Positions 21,782 to 32,590 of a stretch of 58,911 nt of DNA are shown here, one piece after another. Origin of the DNA: Entrophospora sp. SA101 (Eukaryota; Glomeromycota; Glomeromycetes; Entrophosporales; Entrophosporaceae); contig CAUDNR010000413.1 of NCBI GenBank assembly GCA_958430865.1, positions 1 through 58,911 of the forward strand. The letters run 5' to 3'. A model generated the notes under the pieces. It saw only the letters and a program-made list of their open reading frames with translations. It ran no database searches and was not told the DNA's origin. The position numbers and the translations under genes are program-made. Numbering within the stretch: position 1 is the stretch's first letter; every line of letters begins with the position of its first letter.

Positions 21782-23281
21782 TTAATTCACTAATTTTTGA
21801 TAATCCTTGAACTTTATTGTAAAAGGTTTAGGTCCACTCCAATTCTTTGTTAGGTTATCAAAAGAATTGACATTGATAGTAGAAAAATTACAACAAAACA
21901 TTATTGACTTTAATTTTTTTGGTAATATTTGATTTAGTACTGAAAATATTTTATCATCATTAAATATATACATTAAAAAAAATCTAAATGTAATACTTTC
22001 TAATTTAATACAATTATTAAATACTTTTGTTAACTCCTGGCCTACTTCATTATTATAAAATATTGATAATTCTACTAGATTGTTGCACCATTGTGAAATT
22101 GATTGAAATAGCTTTCCCAAAAATTCAATATCATGTGGACTACCATCAACATCCAAATATTTAAGAGTTTTTCCATTGATGCTAATAAAATCAGACAAGA
22201 CTGATAGAAATGGTTGCCCATAAATGTCTAACATTACATATTCAATGTTTGGAAATGTAATATTTTTCAACAATTTTACTCCATCACCATAACCAAAATA
22301 GCGTAATGTTAATTTTAAAGTCTTTAAATTGTTAAATGTTGGTAGTAATGTCTGATTTATATCGTTTGATCCATTACTTGAATAATAAATTATTGATTGT
22401 GAATGTGTGAGAATTGCTTTTTTTAAATTATCTGATAAATCAAGGTTTAAACTAAAATGAATGCTTAATTGCTTTATTTGATTTTGTGCTTTGATTAGTT
22501 GAGCCAGACTATCTTCAAATTTATTATTGCATCTACCATGTATACTTAATGATTGAATATGTTTGCAAATATTTGCCAACTCATCAATAAATTTATTACT
22601 AACAAGATCATAACTATAGCAAATTAATTTATTAAGATTTACAAATTTACAATGAATTACCAGATAAGAAGCTATCTTGGTAGTACTAAACTCTCTAATG
22701 ACTGCTGAATGATCTAAAACAAAATTTAATAATCTATTTTTCAAAATATTTAATTTGGAAGCATTTGTCAGCAATTTAGAACTAAAATGATTGAAATGAA
22801 ATCTAGTGCAAAATCTAGCATAATTATATAATGGTGGCTTATTCAATAGCTTAAAAGTCAATTTAATGCTATTTCTTGTTAAGAAATCCTTATCTTTTTC
22901 CAACAAACAATTAATTATTATTTTGGTACTGTTTTCAGAATAAAATGGATTTTTCCATAAAATTGGAATATTAAGATTGTGCCATTGTTTATTGACAAGA
23001 ATGCAAGAATATAATGTTTTGCAATCATAGTCATTGTATTTAAATATTTCGGTTAAAAGTTCAAGTGGTAAAGTCATTGGGGTGCGCGACATTCTAAGAA
23101 AATCAAAACTAATTAATGTCATATATTGATTGGTTATATGTGGTTTTTTTTTGTGATCTACAGGATTTCTGAAATTTACGTAAAGAATATTGTTTTCAAA
23201 ACACAACTCCTCCTCTGTTTTCAAAGATATAGGCATCAAGTTTCCATAAAAGGTAGTATATACATTATAATTTAGAGGCAT
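21782..23281 (-). CDS. F-box protein with LRR-like repeats, 499 codons
   Basis: A single-exon frame with an F-box near residues 69-110 (LPLELLTEIFKYNDYDCK, then CILVNKQWH and IPILWKNPF). About 380 residues follow that look like the divergent leucine-rich repeats typical of the expanded Glomeromycotan F-box families. Such proteins act as substrate receptors of SCF ubiquitin ligases by binding Skp1; the substrate is unknown. The first ATG is at 23281, but most relatives start close to the F-box, so Met64 or Met69 (about 23092 or 23077) is an alternative. The first 35 residues lie in a tandemly duplicated block (23177-23868) that keeps frame in the second copy except for a TAG. A decayed paralogue lies directly downstream. 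Confidence 0.85.
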   Translation of the reverse strand: MPLNYNVYTTFYGNLMPISLKTEEELCFENNILYVNFRNPVDHKKKPHITNQYMTLISFDFLRMSRTPMTLPLELLTEIFKYNDYDCKTLYSCILVNKQWHNLNIPILWKNPFYSENSTKIIINCLLEKDKDFLTRNSIKLTFKLLNKPPLYNYARFCTRFHFNHFSSKLLTNASKLNILKNRLLNFVLDHSAVIREFSTTKIASYLVIHCKFVNLNKLICYSYDLVSNKFIDELANICKHIQSLSIHGRCNNKFEDSLAQLIKAQNQIKQLSIHFSLNLDLSDNLKKAILTHSQSIIYYSSNGSNDINQTLLPTFNNLKTLKLTLRYFGYGDGVKLLKNITFPNIEYVMLDIYGQPFLSVLSDFISINGKTLKYLDVDGSPHDIEFLGKLFQSISQWCNNLVELSIFYNNEVGQELTKVFNNCIKLESITFRFFLMYIFNDDKIFSVLNQILPKKLKSIMFCCNFSTINVNSFDNLTKNWSGPKPFTIKFKDYQKLVN

Positions 23282-23868
23282 GGAAAAATTTAATGGATTA
23301 AAAATATCAATGGCTAAATAAACCCATTCGAAATACAGAAAATTTCTTTTTTTGTTGTAGTACTTCTATATATTGCAACTTCTGAAAAAATTGTATGAAA
23401 TAAAGATCTTCTCTCCATAGCACTGCTCTACAAATGTATCCTGATTAAAAACCTCTGATAATTTTATAAATGTAATGATTTTCCAGAAGCCTTAGCGATT
23501 GAAAGTTCGTAATACTAATAAAACGCTAATAAAACATGCTGTTTTCAAACCACTACTCCTCATCTGTTTTCAAATATATAGACATCAAATTATCGTACAA
23601 GATAGTATATGTAATATAGATTAGAGCTATGGAAAGATTTAATGGATGTAAAAATACCAATGGCATAAAAAAGCTCATTTGAAATACAGAAAATTTCTTC
23701 TTTATCATAATACTTCTACCTATCACAACTTCCGAAAAAATTGTATGGAATAAAAATTAACTCTCCATAGCACTGTTCTACAAATGTATTTTGATGAAAA
23801 TCTTATAAATTTAACGATTTTCCAAAAGCCTTAGCGATTGAAAGTTCGTAATACTAATAACGTAATAA
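23177..23868. repeat. tandem duplication of the F-box gene 5' region
   Basis: About 345 bp (23177-23521) are repeated at 23535-23868. Shared landmarks are CTCTCCATAGCACTG and CCTTAGCGATTGAAAGTTCG. The first copy contains the start of the F-box gene. The second retains its N-terminal codons without indels but with an in-frame TAG, and looks like the remnant of another gene copy. Confidence 0.8.
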
Positions 23869-23951
23869 TAGTCAAACGATTTGTCACATTAAACGATTGG
23901 GAAGTGTATTTTCCGAAATTTTTTGGTGATCAACGTCGAAATTCTATTAAT

Positions 23952-23961
23952 NNNNNNNNNN
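23952..23961. other. assembly gap (10 N)
   Basis: Separates fungal F-box sequence from the segment with TGA=Trp genes. It truncates the coiled-coil gene at its 3' end. Confidence 0.99.
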
Positions 23962-24651
23962 AGGTTTATCTAGGTAAATTTTCAAACTGTTTTGTTTTTC
24001 TTCTACTAGTCTTTCATTAAGATTTTTCAAAGCTTGTTCATCCTCCTCTGATTGCTCTACCAACTTCATATTTTTTACCTTTTCTTCAGCAAGTCTTCTA
24101 ACAAAATCAAGCAACATGGTTTTGTTGTTATCAAGTTCTCCTACCAAGCTCTCTATTTTGTTTGCATGCTTTTCATTGCATCAATCCTCACAAACTCCCA
24201 CAGCATCTAAATGGCAACTAGCACTTACCTTTTCAAATTTGAGTTCTTTTTCTAATTTTTGATTGGTTTTTTCTAGAATAGTATTCTTTTCTTTTAGTTC
24301 TTTATTTTCTTGGTAGGTAAAACTAAAAGCTTCTTCATAATTTTGGGCTTCCTTACCAAAACTTTTAACAATATTTTCAGGAGTGAATCCATTGTTGAAA
24401 ACAACTCTTCCGATTTCAAGTCCATTCTTTTCGGGATAACTTATTCAACCATTTTCAGGTCAAGTAAATCTTTCTAAGGTTTTCAAAGTTACACCAGTAT
24501 ATTCTTCTATATTTTCAGTAAGACCATGAACCGCATTTCAAATTCTTAGTTTAAAATTCTCTTCCTTATCAGTTAATTGCTTTTCTAAATTGGCAATTTT
24601 GTCTGATAGTTCTTTGTTTCTTTCTTGGAGATTTGTTATTATGTTTGTCAT
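23962..24651 (-). CDS. coiled-coil protein using TGA as Trp, 3' end lost in gap
   Basis: From ATG at 24651 the frame runs 230 codons into the gap if TGA is read as Trp. In-frame TGA codons lie at 24538-24540, 24460-24462, 24445-24447 and 24181-24183, in contexts such as LRI-W-NAVHG, RFT-W-PENG-W-ISYPE and CED-W-CNEK. No TAA or TAG interrupts it. Residues 1-35 and much of 105-230 are charged heptad-rich coiled coil; the middle block is more globular. Code 4 usage is that of Mollicutes, including the Mycoplasma-related endobacteria of these fungi. I do not recognise the family. In the standard code it would be a pseudogene with four stops. Confidence 0.65.
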
Positions 24652-24841
24652 GATTTTCTTCTTTTAATATACTTATATCCTTAGGGTATGTTAAGTATAT
24701 AATTATTTTAGTACTTTTTTGCTTTAAAAGTGGAAAAAGCTAACAATATTTGTCAAAAGATTAAAACTTATTAAACATAATGACAGTAAGGGATAAATTA
24801 ACAAGTGACAAAGTCATAGAGGTGATTTTATCCTAAATATT

Positions 24842-26595
24842 TTATTTGTTGCCAGTATAGAATGGTCTTGGACAAGTAATATCTTTGTATTCATCTTTCA
24901 CAAATGGGCGAATATTATGATAAAGGTATTCTTGCCTTTTATAATCCAAAGGAGGAGGTGTTAACACTAAAATAGATAAAGCTCTAATTTCTTTAAAAAT
25001 ATCTGCTTTCTTGGTTTTCAATAAATTGAATTCAGCAAAAGGTCCATTAGCAACTTCTTGAACTTTCACTGTACCAAGGTTAGATGCTTCAAAAAGAAAA
25101 TGTTGATATCTCTGGATGCCTGGTAATTTCTTAAAATAAATTCCCAAAATGGCTTTAAGATCTAAGTATTGAAAACCTTTTCCACTCTCGTAACATTGAG
25201 CTTGATTCAATCCTGCTGGACTAGACTTTTTTATCAACTCAACCACATGATCCAGACAATCTACTCTGGTTCTTCTATACAGTTTTTTAATCAGGCCAAA
25301 ATTACCATCACATTTGAATTTGGTATGTCCTGGGATCATGAAATTCAATTTAATACTTTCATAATATCCACAAATTGCCAAATATAAATAAAATCAAATA
25401 GTGGTGTTATTTTTATTTCGTCCACCAGCATTATCACAAGTAATCTTTAAATGCTTTTCACCTTTATTCAATTTCCTAATTCCATCAAAAATCATACTAA
25501 GAGTACCATTAGGTCCTTTTCCTATAACTTCATCTTTATTAAGAACATAATTAATTTGTTTCCTTATTGCTTCATCTTGAATACCAAATAAATGAACTTT
25601 ACATGGACTAAGGTAGTAAATTTTACTTACTTGTTGAACTAAATGTGGCACATGAACATTTTGAGCTCAATCATAACTATAATGTGCAGTAGCATCAATG
25701 CTGCAATATTGTGTTTTACTCTTTGAATAATCTTGATTAATTAATTTTCTTTGTTCTTCTGCTAATTTGGTGTTTTTATTGTAATAATTCCTTTCTAATT
25801 TGGCTTTAGACAGATGTTCTTTAAATCTTTTGAGCAAATCTTTAGCTTCTTCCTCTTGGCAAGCATTGTAATGTAAACCATCTCTAAAATGTTGACAAGT
25901 ATCACACAAATTAGTCCTGGGACTCATAATTTGAATTTCTGGTGTCAATTGATGTCACAATTTTCTGAAAGCATCATACTTCAAAGATTTCGAATTACTA
26001 TCTTCTTCTAGACCAGCTAGAAAATCTCTGTGCACCGACTTATAACTCATTTCAACTGGTAAGAATACAATTGATTGAGTTATTTTATTGTTACTTCTTC
26101 CTGGACTTGGCAAACCATGGACTTCTGCATAATTTTCTAGAAAATTCTTTGCTACTTCTGCAACATTTTTATCAATCACCATTTTAGTTTTTCATTGAGG
26201 CATCCTTTTAATATTATCATGAACTCTTACTAAAAGACCATTGTTTATTAGATGATTTCTGATATTTTCAAAATAAGTTCTGCCAACTCCCAACATATTA
26301 AGATAAGTTTCTTGACAAAGAAGTGTATTGTGATTCCAATGATAGAAAGTTCTTTTATTAGATCTGGTTTTCTTTTTAAGGCATATGCTAGTTCTTGTTG
26401 ATCCACCATCCATTGCTTTCAGCTGGGCCATTAAAAATGTGTCTTGCTCTGTTTTAGAAAGGATTCTCTTAATTCTGCAAATTGTTTTTTGTGAATTCTT
26501 GAAGAGCAACCAAAACCACAACCACAACCTTTTTCTAAAAAATCAATTGCTTTTTGATATTCATTAGAACCATTGTATTCATTATTACTTTTCAT
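24842..26595 (-). pseudogene. DUF7869-like transposon-type gene with four TGA=Trp codons and one frameshift
   Basis: Five consecutive open segments are in one frame, separated only by TGA at 26192-26194, 25955-25957, 25667-25669 and 25394-25396. At two of these sites the family, as I recall it, has Trp (FRKL-W-HQLTPEI before the CDTCQHF motif, and NTTI-W-FYLYLAI after CDNAGGRNKNN); RMPQ-W and YSYD-W-AQNV are compatible with Trp. Hallmarks are CGCGFGC near the N-terminus, MLGVGRTYFENIRNHL, CDNAGGRNKNN, and GHTKFKCDGNFGLIKK. The start is ATG at 26595 (MKSNNEYNGS), but a one-base frameshift is needed near 26470. One Trp is TGG. The DUF7869 assignment is from memory. If read with code 4 the gene has a single lesion, possibly a sequencing error. 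Confidence 0.65.
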
Positions 26596-26884
26596 ATACA
26601 CTTATCCCTATATATAATTTATGTTCACTTTGTAGGTTTTTGAGAAGTTTAAAATTTGTCAAACTATAACATTGTAAAATAATGAACAACCAAACATTCA
26701 CATTTATTTATATTTTTACTATTTTAATTATTAAAATAAGTATATCATCATATAATTATGTTAAGGAAATAGACTTCTATTTTATTCTATCACTTTTTTC
26801 AAATCATTTATATTACAATACATTTATATAATGAATTTGAACCTATTTTTTTATTAAATTTATATAATCTTTAAACACTTTCTT
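26596..26884. other. short intergenic stretch
   Basis: Very AT-rich sequence; no feature recognised. Confidence 0.4.
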
Positions 26885-28192
26885 AATATATAAACCTTTC
26901 TTCCTTTAAGCAAGCAACATATTGTATCACTATTTTGTTAATCCAATCATTGAATTTTACTGATTCATCTTTTTTTTTTGGTTATATACATATGGTTGTT
27001 TTCTAAAGTTGTTAAATAAATAATCAGGAACAATAAAATAAAGTTGTGCTTTATTATCTTGTGATATTTGAAACTTCTCCAAGAGTTGTCTGAATCCTGC
27101 TTGAAGAATTGGATGTTTTTCTGCTACAGTGATTTGAAAAAAAATGTTTGGGGCTATTACAGCATCAACTGATTCAAAATTTTTGTTAATCGGATGACAA
27201 TACATTCCATTTTCAATTTCATCAATTGTTTTGAAGGTCATCGATGTTAATTGTCCAAAAGAAATAATTTCATCAGATGTTTCTCTTTCAAGACATCAAA
27301 TCTTAACTGAACAATTTTTAGGAACTATTTTGTGTGCAATTGATTCCAGCAGATGTCCTCTCAAGGCATCTTCAACAGGATATAATGGTGGGTGTTGGAT
27401 AAATTGCCATAATAAGGAATGGTATTGTTCTTCTAAATAATCAAGCACTTCATCACCAACATATTTTGATGCAAAATATAAAGTTGATTGTGTATAAGGT
27501 GGTAGTTGTATATAAATATTTGGATTGGTGGTATACTCAACAAGCTCTTCATTGACATTAAAAGGAAGGTTAATATGAATATGAACCAGCCAATGACTGA
27601 ATTTGTCACCCTCAGACTTCCAATGTAATTTAGAATGTCATTGCTACATTTTTTGATACATAAATTAATTGTTGCTTTTATTTTTCTATGGAATACATGT
27701 TGATCGTTCTTGGTATTCCACCACACATCAAGAATTTTTTTTGGTATCCCTCTTTTGTCCTTCCACTAAGGTTCAAATCCATGATTTCATCTTCATCCCA
27801 AGTAGGCATATAAAGGGTGCTGACTACAAATTCTCCTGGTTTTGTGAAATTTTTGACAAATGCTTCCTATGGTGATGACACCATTAAAATTTTGCACCAT
27901 TGATAATCATGATTAACAGGAGGCTTAATGCCACCAATAATGATCCATGCTGATTTATTACCAAAAATATACATTGTAAACACTTCTTCAGTGATTTTTT
28001 CACCTTTTCCAGCCTCAAAACACAAGTACCAAATAAGGTTTTCCCAATCCCTGGGTTTCCAGTAATAAGGAATCTCATATGTGTTGTATCATTCTTGATA
28101 ATTTTTTGAAGATCTTGATAACAACTTCTAATAAAAATTCTATGGGACTGAAAATTTGGAAGAAGTGGAAGCTCCAAGTGTGATTTTCCCAA
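26885..28192 (-). pseudogene. crinkler/RHS-type P-loop NTPase, decayed
   Basis: The order of motifs matches the NTPase and C-terminal part of Glomeromycotan crinkler (CRN)/retrotransposon-hot-spot-like proteins. ELPLLPNFQSHRIFIRSCYQ comes first, then the Walker A motif RFLITGNPGIGKT (about 28038-28070), YIFGNKSAWIIIGGIKPP, MPTWDEDEIMDLNLSGR, and near the C-terminus FFQITVAEKHPILQAGF and LYFIVPDYLFNNF. Lesions are a frameshift after Walker A (about 28010), TAG at 27867-27869, two frameshifts about 27600-27670, TGA at 27296-27298 (family residue uncertain, possibly Arg) and a frameshift in a poly-A run near 26970. CRN proteins can be secreted effectors, but here no intact product is possible. 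Confidence 0.75.
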
Positions 28193-28495
28193 TCAATTTC
28201 ATGTGAAGCTTTTATAAACTTGTTGACTGCTCTTGGTAGTGACTTGTCTCTAGTTTTAATTTTTTGTTATGTTGTATTTTATCATCTATCAAAGTGCAAA
28301 AGCATTTAATTAATAATGTATTATGAAAAGAGTGAACAAAAGAAGGAAAAAAATACAAAATTTTAAACTTGAATTTTTAAGCAAACATGTTATAGAGATG
28401 AATAAAATGGATAATAAGTTAATTGAAATTGTAAAACACTCAAATAAATAAATAAATGAAATGGAATGAATGAAAAATAATTTTTTGCATACTTT

Positions 28496-28747
28496 TTACG
28501 CAATTTGTTCATTACCTTCTTTGCCAAGTCCAACTAGTGCTTTCTGCAAATCCACCACCTGATCTCCCTGCTTCTTCTTCTCTCTTTCCAACTCTTCTTC
28601 TTTTCTTTCCAAGATTTCTTTCTCGCCGGCATACTTTTCTTCTTCACCTTCTCTTAACTTTTCCAACCTCTCCAACAACTTCTCCGCCTTCCCTAATCTC
28701 GCCTTTGCATCATTTAACTCTTTTCTAATCTCTTCGATATTTGCCAT
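28496..28747 (-). CDS. small highly charged coiled-coil protein, 83 codons
   Basis: A complete frame from ATG (28747) to TAA, predicted as almost one continuous helix rich in Glu, Lys, Arg and Leu (RLGKAEKLLERLEKLREGEE, KEILERKEEELEREKKKQGD). Its base composition is clearly richer in G and C than its surroundings, and the opposite strand is also open because of this bias. The family is not recognised. It could be a structural or oligomerisation fragment, or an older insertion. No TGA=Trp is needed here. Confidence 0.5.
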   Translation of the reverse strand: MANIEEIRKELNDAKARLGKAEKLLERLEKLREGEEEKYAGEKEILERKEEELEREKKKQGDQVVDLQKALVGLGKEGNEQIA

Positions 28748-29591
28748 TTTGTTAAAAAAAAAATCGTAAAATTTTTTTTTTATTGATTTGGATCGTAATT
28801 GTTACAATTAATTGTTTCCATAAATAATTTGGACCAATGATAAATTAGTGGGCACATGACTTGGAATTTATTTTTACAATGATTTAACGACAAAAGAAAA
28901 TTATTTTTATTTTAATTCAACTAATAATAGAAAAATACATAAATAATTTATAAAAATATAAGTTAAAGGATTGTCAAAGGATTGTATTGGAGGAAAATAC
29001 TCAGACCCAAAGCCATTTGTAAGTATTACCTATTCTTTGGGCACTACTAACAATTTACCACGCGATTCCTCCTATCCTTAAATTGATCTCTATAAGCCGA
29101 TTTTATTAAACCAAAGATTTTTTTTTTTTTTTGACTTCGGTTTACGAGTTCTGACTGTAATTTTTTTTATTTTATGGTATAAAAAAATAAACACCTACAA
29201 AAATATTGATCATGGAAATTCCGAGAATAACAAAAAAATCATCTCAAGAAATGAGTGAGTGTATATACAATTAATTTCAAATAATTAATATTTATCAATC
29301 AACTTCCAATAATTAATATTACATGATTACCTTGACGAAACTTCATATGTGAAAATACAGTTATGTGAATTTGAAATTCACTATATTTAGCGAATTAAAA
29401 GTAATTTCACACTCACAAAACCATGACTTTCATTTGATAATTACTACAATCTGTTAGTACTAGTACGTATCCAAGAAATCACTGATTACATAACAATTTG
29501 GAATTATCATTTATCAAATGATTTTATCACTTTTTGATATATTAATATTAATTATTAATACACTGTAAAAAATCACTTCACGAAAGAAAGA
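28748..29591. promoter_or_regulatory. divergent intergenic region
   Basis: 844 bp between the minus-strand coiled-coil gene and the plus-strand ubiquitin-like fusion gene. It is AT-rich with poly-T runs near 28765-28780 and 29120-29135 and presumably contains both promoters. No specific element was recognised. Confidence 0.35.
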
Positions 29592-31729
29592 ATGCGTTTA
29601 ATTCCTGTGCCAGACCTTCCTCCAGTTTTTTCTATTCGTGTTAAATATCCCCAGGGATCTACATACAAAGCACATGTGACATCGGACACTACTATAGAGC
29701 TATTGCTGAAGTCCGCTAAAGAATATCTTGAAGAAGAACAAAAAAATTATGACTATAAGCTTGTAAATAGTAAGCAGGCCATGCAATATACTGATACTCT
29801 TAAGAAGCTAGAATTAAAAGTGGGTGTTTATATACAAAAATATTTCTGAAATGAATTTTATTATAAAAAAGATTTGTTTATAGAAGGGAAAGAAAAATAC
29901 ATACACGCAATATCAATCAATAATTTTTATTATTATTAGGAAGGGGATTTAGTTGAAATGAAATTGATTCCATTTGAAATTTATGCAAAAATGCAAACTG
30001 GTAAAATTATAAAACTTCATGTGACTGCCAGAAACACTGTTTCTGATATTAAAAAAATGATTGAGGATAGTGAAGGTATTTCTCCTGGTCAACAATGTCT
30101 TACTTTTGCTGGCAAGAAACTAAGAAATGGGTGTACCTTGAGTGATTGCAATATTCAAAATGAGTCCATAGTGAATCTTGTGCCTAGATCACATAGAAGT
30201 GGGAGCATGAAAATTTTTGTGAAAATAACTGGGAAAACTCTTACTCTGTATGTAGAACCAAGTGACACCATTGATAGTGTAACAGAAATGATAGAAGATA
30301 AACAAGGTATTCCTTCTGATCAACAACGGCTTATTTTTGCTGGCAAGGCAATGTTAAGTGGACGTACCTTGAGTGATTACAATGTTCAAAAGGAGTCCAC
30401 ATTGCATCTTATACATAGATTATGTGGAGGAATGTTTCAGGAAACCAGTGGACGCCTAGAATTCAGTGTATTACCGCCACTTACACAATACCTGCAGCTG
30501 CAAGCTCCTGAAATACATATGCAAGGTAGATCTCATGTTGGTATTGTTTGTAATCATTGTGGTAAAAAAGAATGGAAAGGTGCAAGGTAAAGTAATTAAT
30601 TAGATTAGCCAATTTTTGTTACAAACCATCAAAATATTTATTTTATTTCATCGATGCAATTTATTTAGGTTTAACTGTTCAACATGCCTTGATTATGACT
30701 TGTGTTATGAGTGTATCAAAATGGCCAACTTGCTTCATGATAAGCAACATAATTTTGTGGAATACTTGTATCCAGTAAATGAAAAAGATACTCCAAAAAA
30801 AGATATCACAACTAATCCTATTACTGTATTACCAATACTTCCAACAACAAAAGAAGAGATGTTGAATTATTACATGAGGAGGAAAAGCGAAGAATGTCAC
30901 CAGAAATGCAACAACAATATTACAAAGTTGGAAGCGATCCCACATCTGGCAAGGACTGGATGGATGTCACTGATCAAATGCAACATGAGTTAGTTCGAGA
31001 GTTTGGTTACTCGGATGAAGCTGTGCAATTATTAAGACGTGCTCCACAACTTTATCAAGGTGAAAAGACATTCTCCTTTTTTTTTGTCATTGTATTATTC
31101 TTAGCACTATTCATTAATTTTCTTTATTTTTTCCAGATGATCCTGAATTTTATAATACTCAATTATATGTTCGCAACAACATTGCTTCTGTTGGAGACCT
31201 CAAAGAAGGAATGCCAGCACCTGATTGCCCACTGGTTTCCTTAAACACTACAACAATGAATGTTGAAACTATCAGTTCACCACCAAAAATAACTCAATTG
31301 CACTCTCTTTATAAGCAAGGACGACCTTTTGTTCTTCTTGGTGGATCACATACTTGTCCTTTATATCGTTACATATCTCATGTGCTTAATGACATTTATG
31401 AGAAATATCAAGGATATGCAGATTTCTACATGATTCAAATTCGTGAAGCACATGCCAGTGATGTTTGGCCTATTGGTAATATTGTTGATGTTAAAGAGCA
31501 CCGTACATTGGAAGAACGATTAGCAGCTGCACGTGAAATGGTTAAAGCTACTGATCTGAAGATTCCTGTGCTTGCTGATACAATGGATAATAATTTTTTG
31601 AAGTTGTATTCACCTTGGCCATTCCGATTTTTTGTAATTGTAGATGGTATTTTGAAACTTGTTGGAATGCCAAAAGAAGCACGATATGATACAACAGATC
31701 TAGTCAATTGCTTGGACACTCTTATTTAA
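29592..31729 (+). CDS. ubiquitin-like / ZZ zinc finger / deiodinase-like fusion protein
   Basis: Four exons: 29592-29819, 29940-30586, 30669-31059 and 31137-31729. Residues 1-76 form a poorly defined ubiquitin-fold-like domain. Two ubiquitin-like domains follow at about 83-160 and 166-240 ([20 protein letters not shown], then [16 protein letters not shown], ending RLCGG). A ZZ-type zinc finger at about 281-315 is split by intron 2 ([13 protein letters not shown], then [17 protein letters not shown]). The C-terminal 170 residues resemble iodothyronine deiodinases in a thioredoxin fold: GSHTCPLY with Cys where animals have selenocysteine, then [12 protein letters not shown] and [14 protein letters not shown]. 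Near 30860-30880 the frame must shift by one base (LNYY versus [14 protein letters not shown]), so the gene is either damaged or mis-sequenced there. The function is unknown; redox chemistry on a ubiquitin-binding or ZZ-ligand partner is possible. Confidence 0.8.
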
Positions 31730-32590
31730 AAATTATCCAGTTGGTTCTCAATTTAATTGTTAAAAATAAATAAATAAAAAAAATGATTTCATCATATCTG
31801 TTTATATTATATATTAATGAATATATTGTAAGTTATATTTATTTACTTCTTGATTCAAATATCATGTGATCCATTTATTGGTATTTAGAAACTTTTTATG
31901 GTACAGAAGCTTTATGAAGCTTTGCCATTGTAAATTCTCCTACAAATAATATATGATTTCCTTTGAATTTTATAGTAATAGAATATAAGGGCATTAAATA
32001 TAATGTAATATATTTTTACTTTAGATTACCATGAGAATCAAAAATATTACTTGACCTTCTTGCTTTCTTCTTCAACAATTTCAGTGAATGATATTCGTGA
32101 TTTTTTATTATTCTTTCTATGATTATTGACGTGCGTAGCGCATTTTTTTAATGCTTGTTTTTGAATAATTCTATAGCTGAAGACCATTTGTCATTTCATT
32201 TACTCCGGCTTGTTATGGAATTAATAATATAATCATAACCATAATGCAATTATAAACACAAATAAAATCATTTTATGGTCCTAAGGTTGGAAACCAATGG
32301 ATCAATGTTTAAATAAAAAAATAATAAACCATTTTTATATGATATAAATAGAGTAACGAGTTGCATCACTAATTACTACGACCATTGAAAAGATTTTCTT
32401 ACATGATCAACTGGTATTAATAATATAATTGTTTTCTTGTGATTCATTTATAGCGTTAATTATTGTCGAAGACATCATCTATTTGCATTGAAAATAATAA
32501 AATCTTTTAGGTTTATCTTCGACTGATCAGCAAACAAAAAAAGATACTAGGATCTTGTTGATATTTCATTTTTTTCCGAATTCTCGCTAG
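31730..32590. other. intergenic region
   Basis: The fusion gene's 3' region contains AATAAATAAATAAA at about 31766-31779, a plausible polyadenylation signal. On the minus strand at 32046-32150 a short open end (SFTEIVEEESKKVK, then TAA) preceded by a possible splice acceptor may be a terminal exon remnant; I could not extend it. Confidence 0.4.

Noticed and set aside
24842..26527. Five separate small genes on the minus strand
   Set aside because: They are exactly in frame with each other and separated only by TGA; conserved motifs run across the joins, so they are one gene.
23962..26595. RIP or CpG deamination as the cause of the TGA codons
   Set aside because: RIP-type change of TGG would give mainly TAG, and CGA to TGA would hit Arg sites. 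Here all are TGA, and several are at probable Trp sites. Not fully excluded without alignments.
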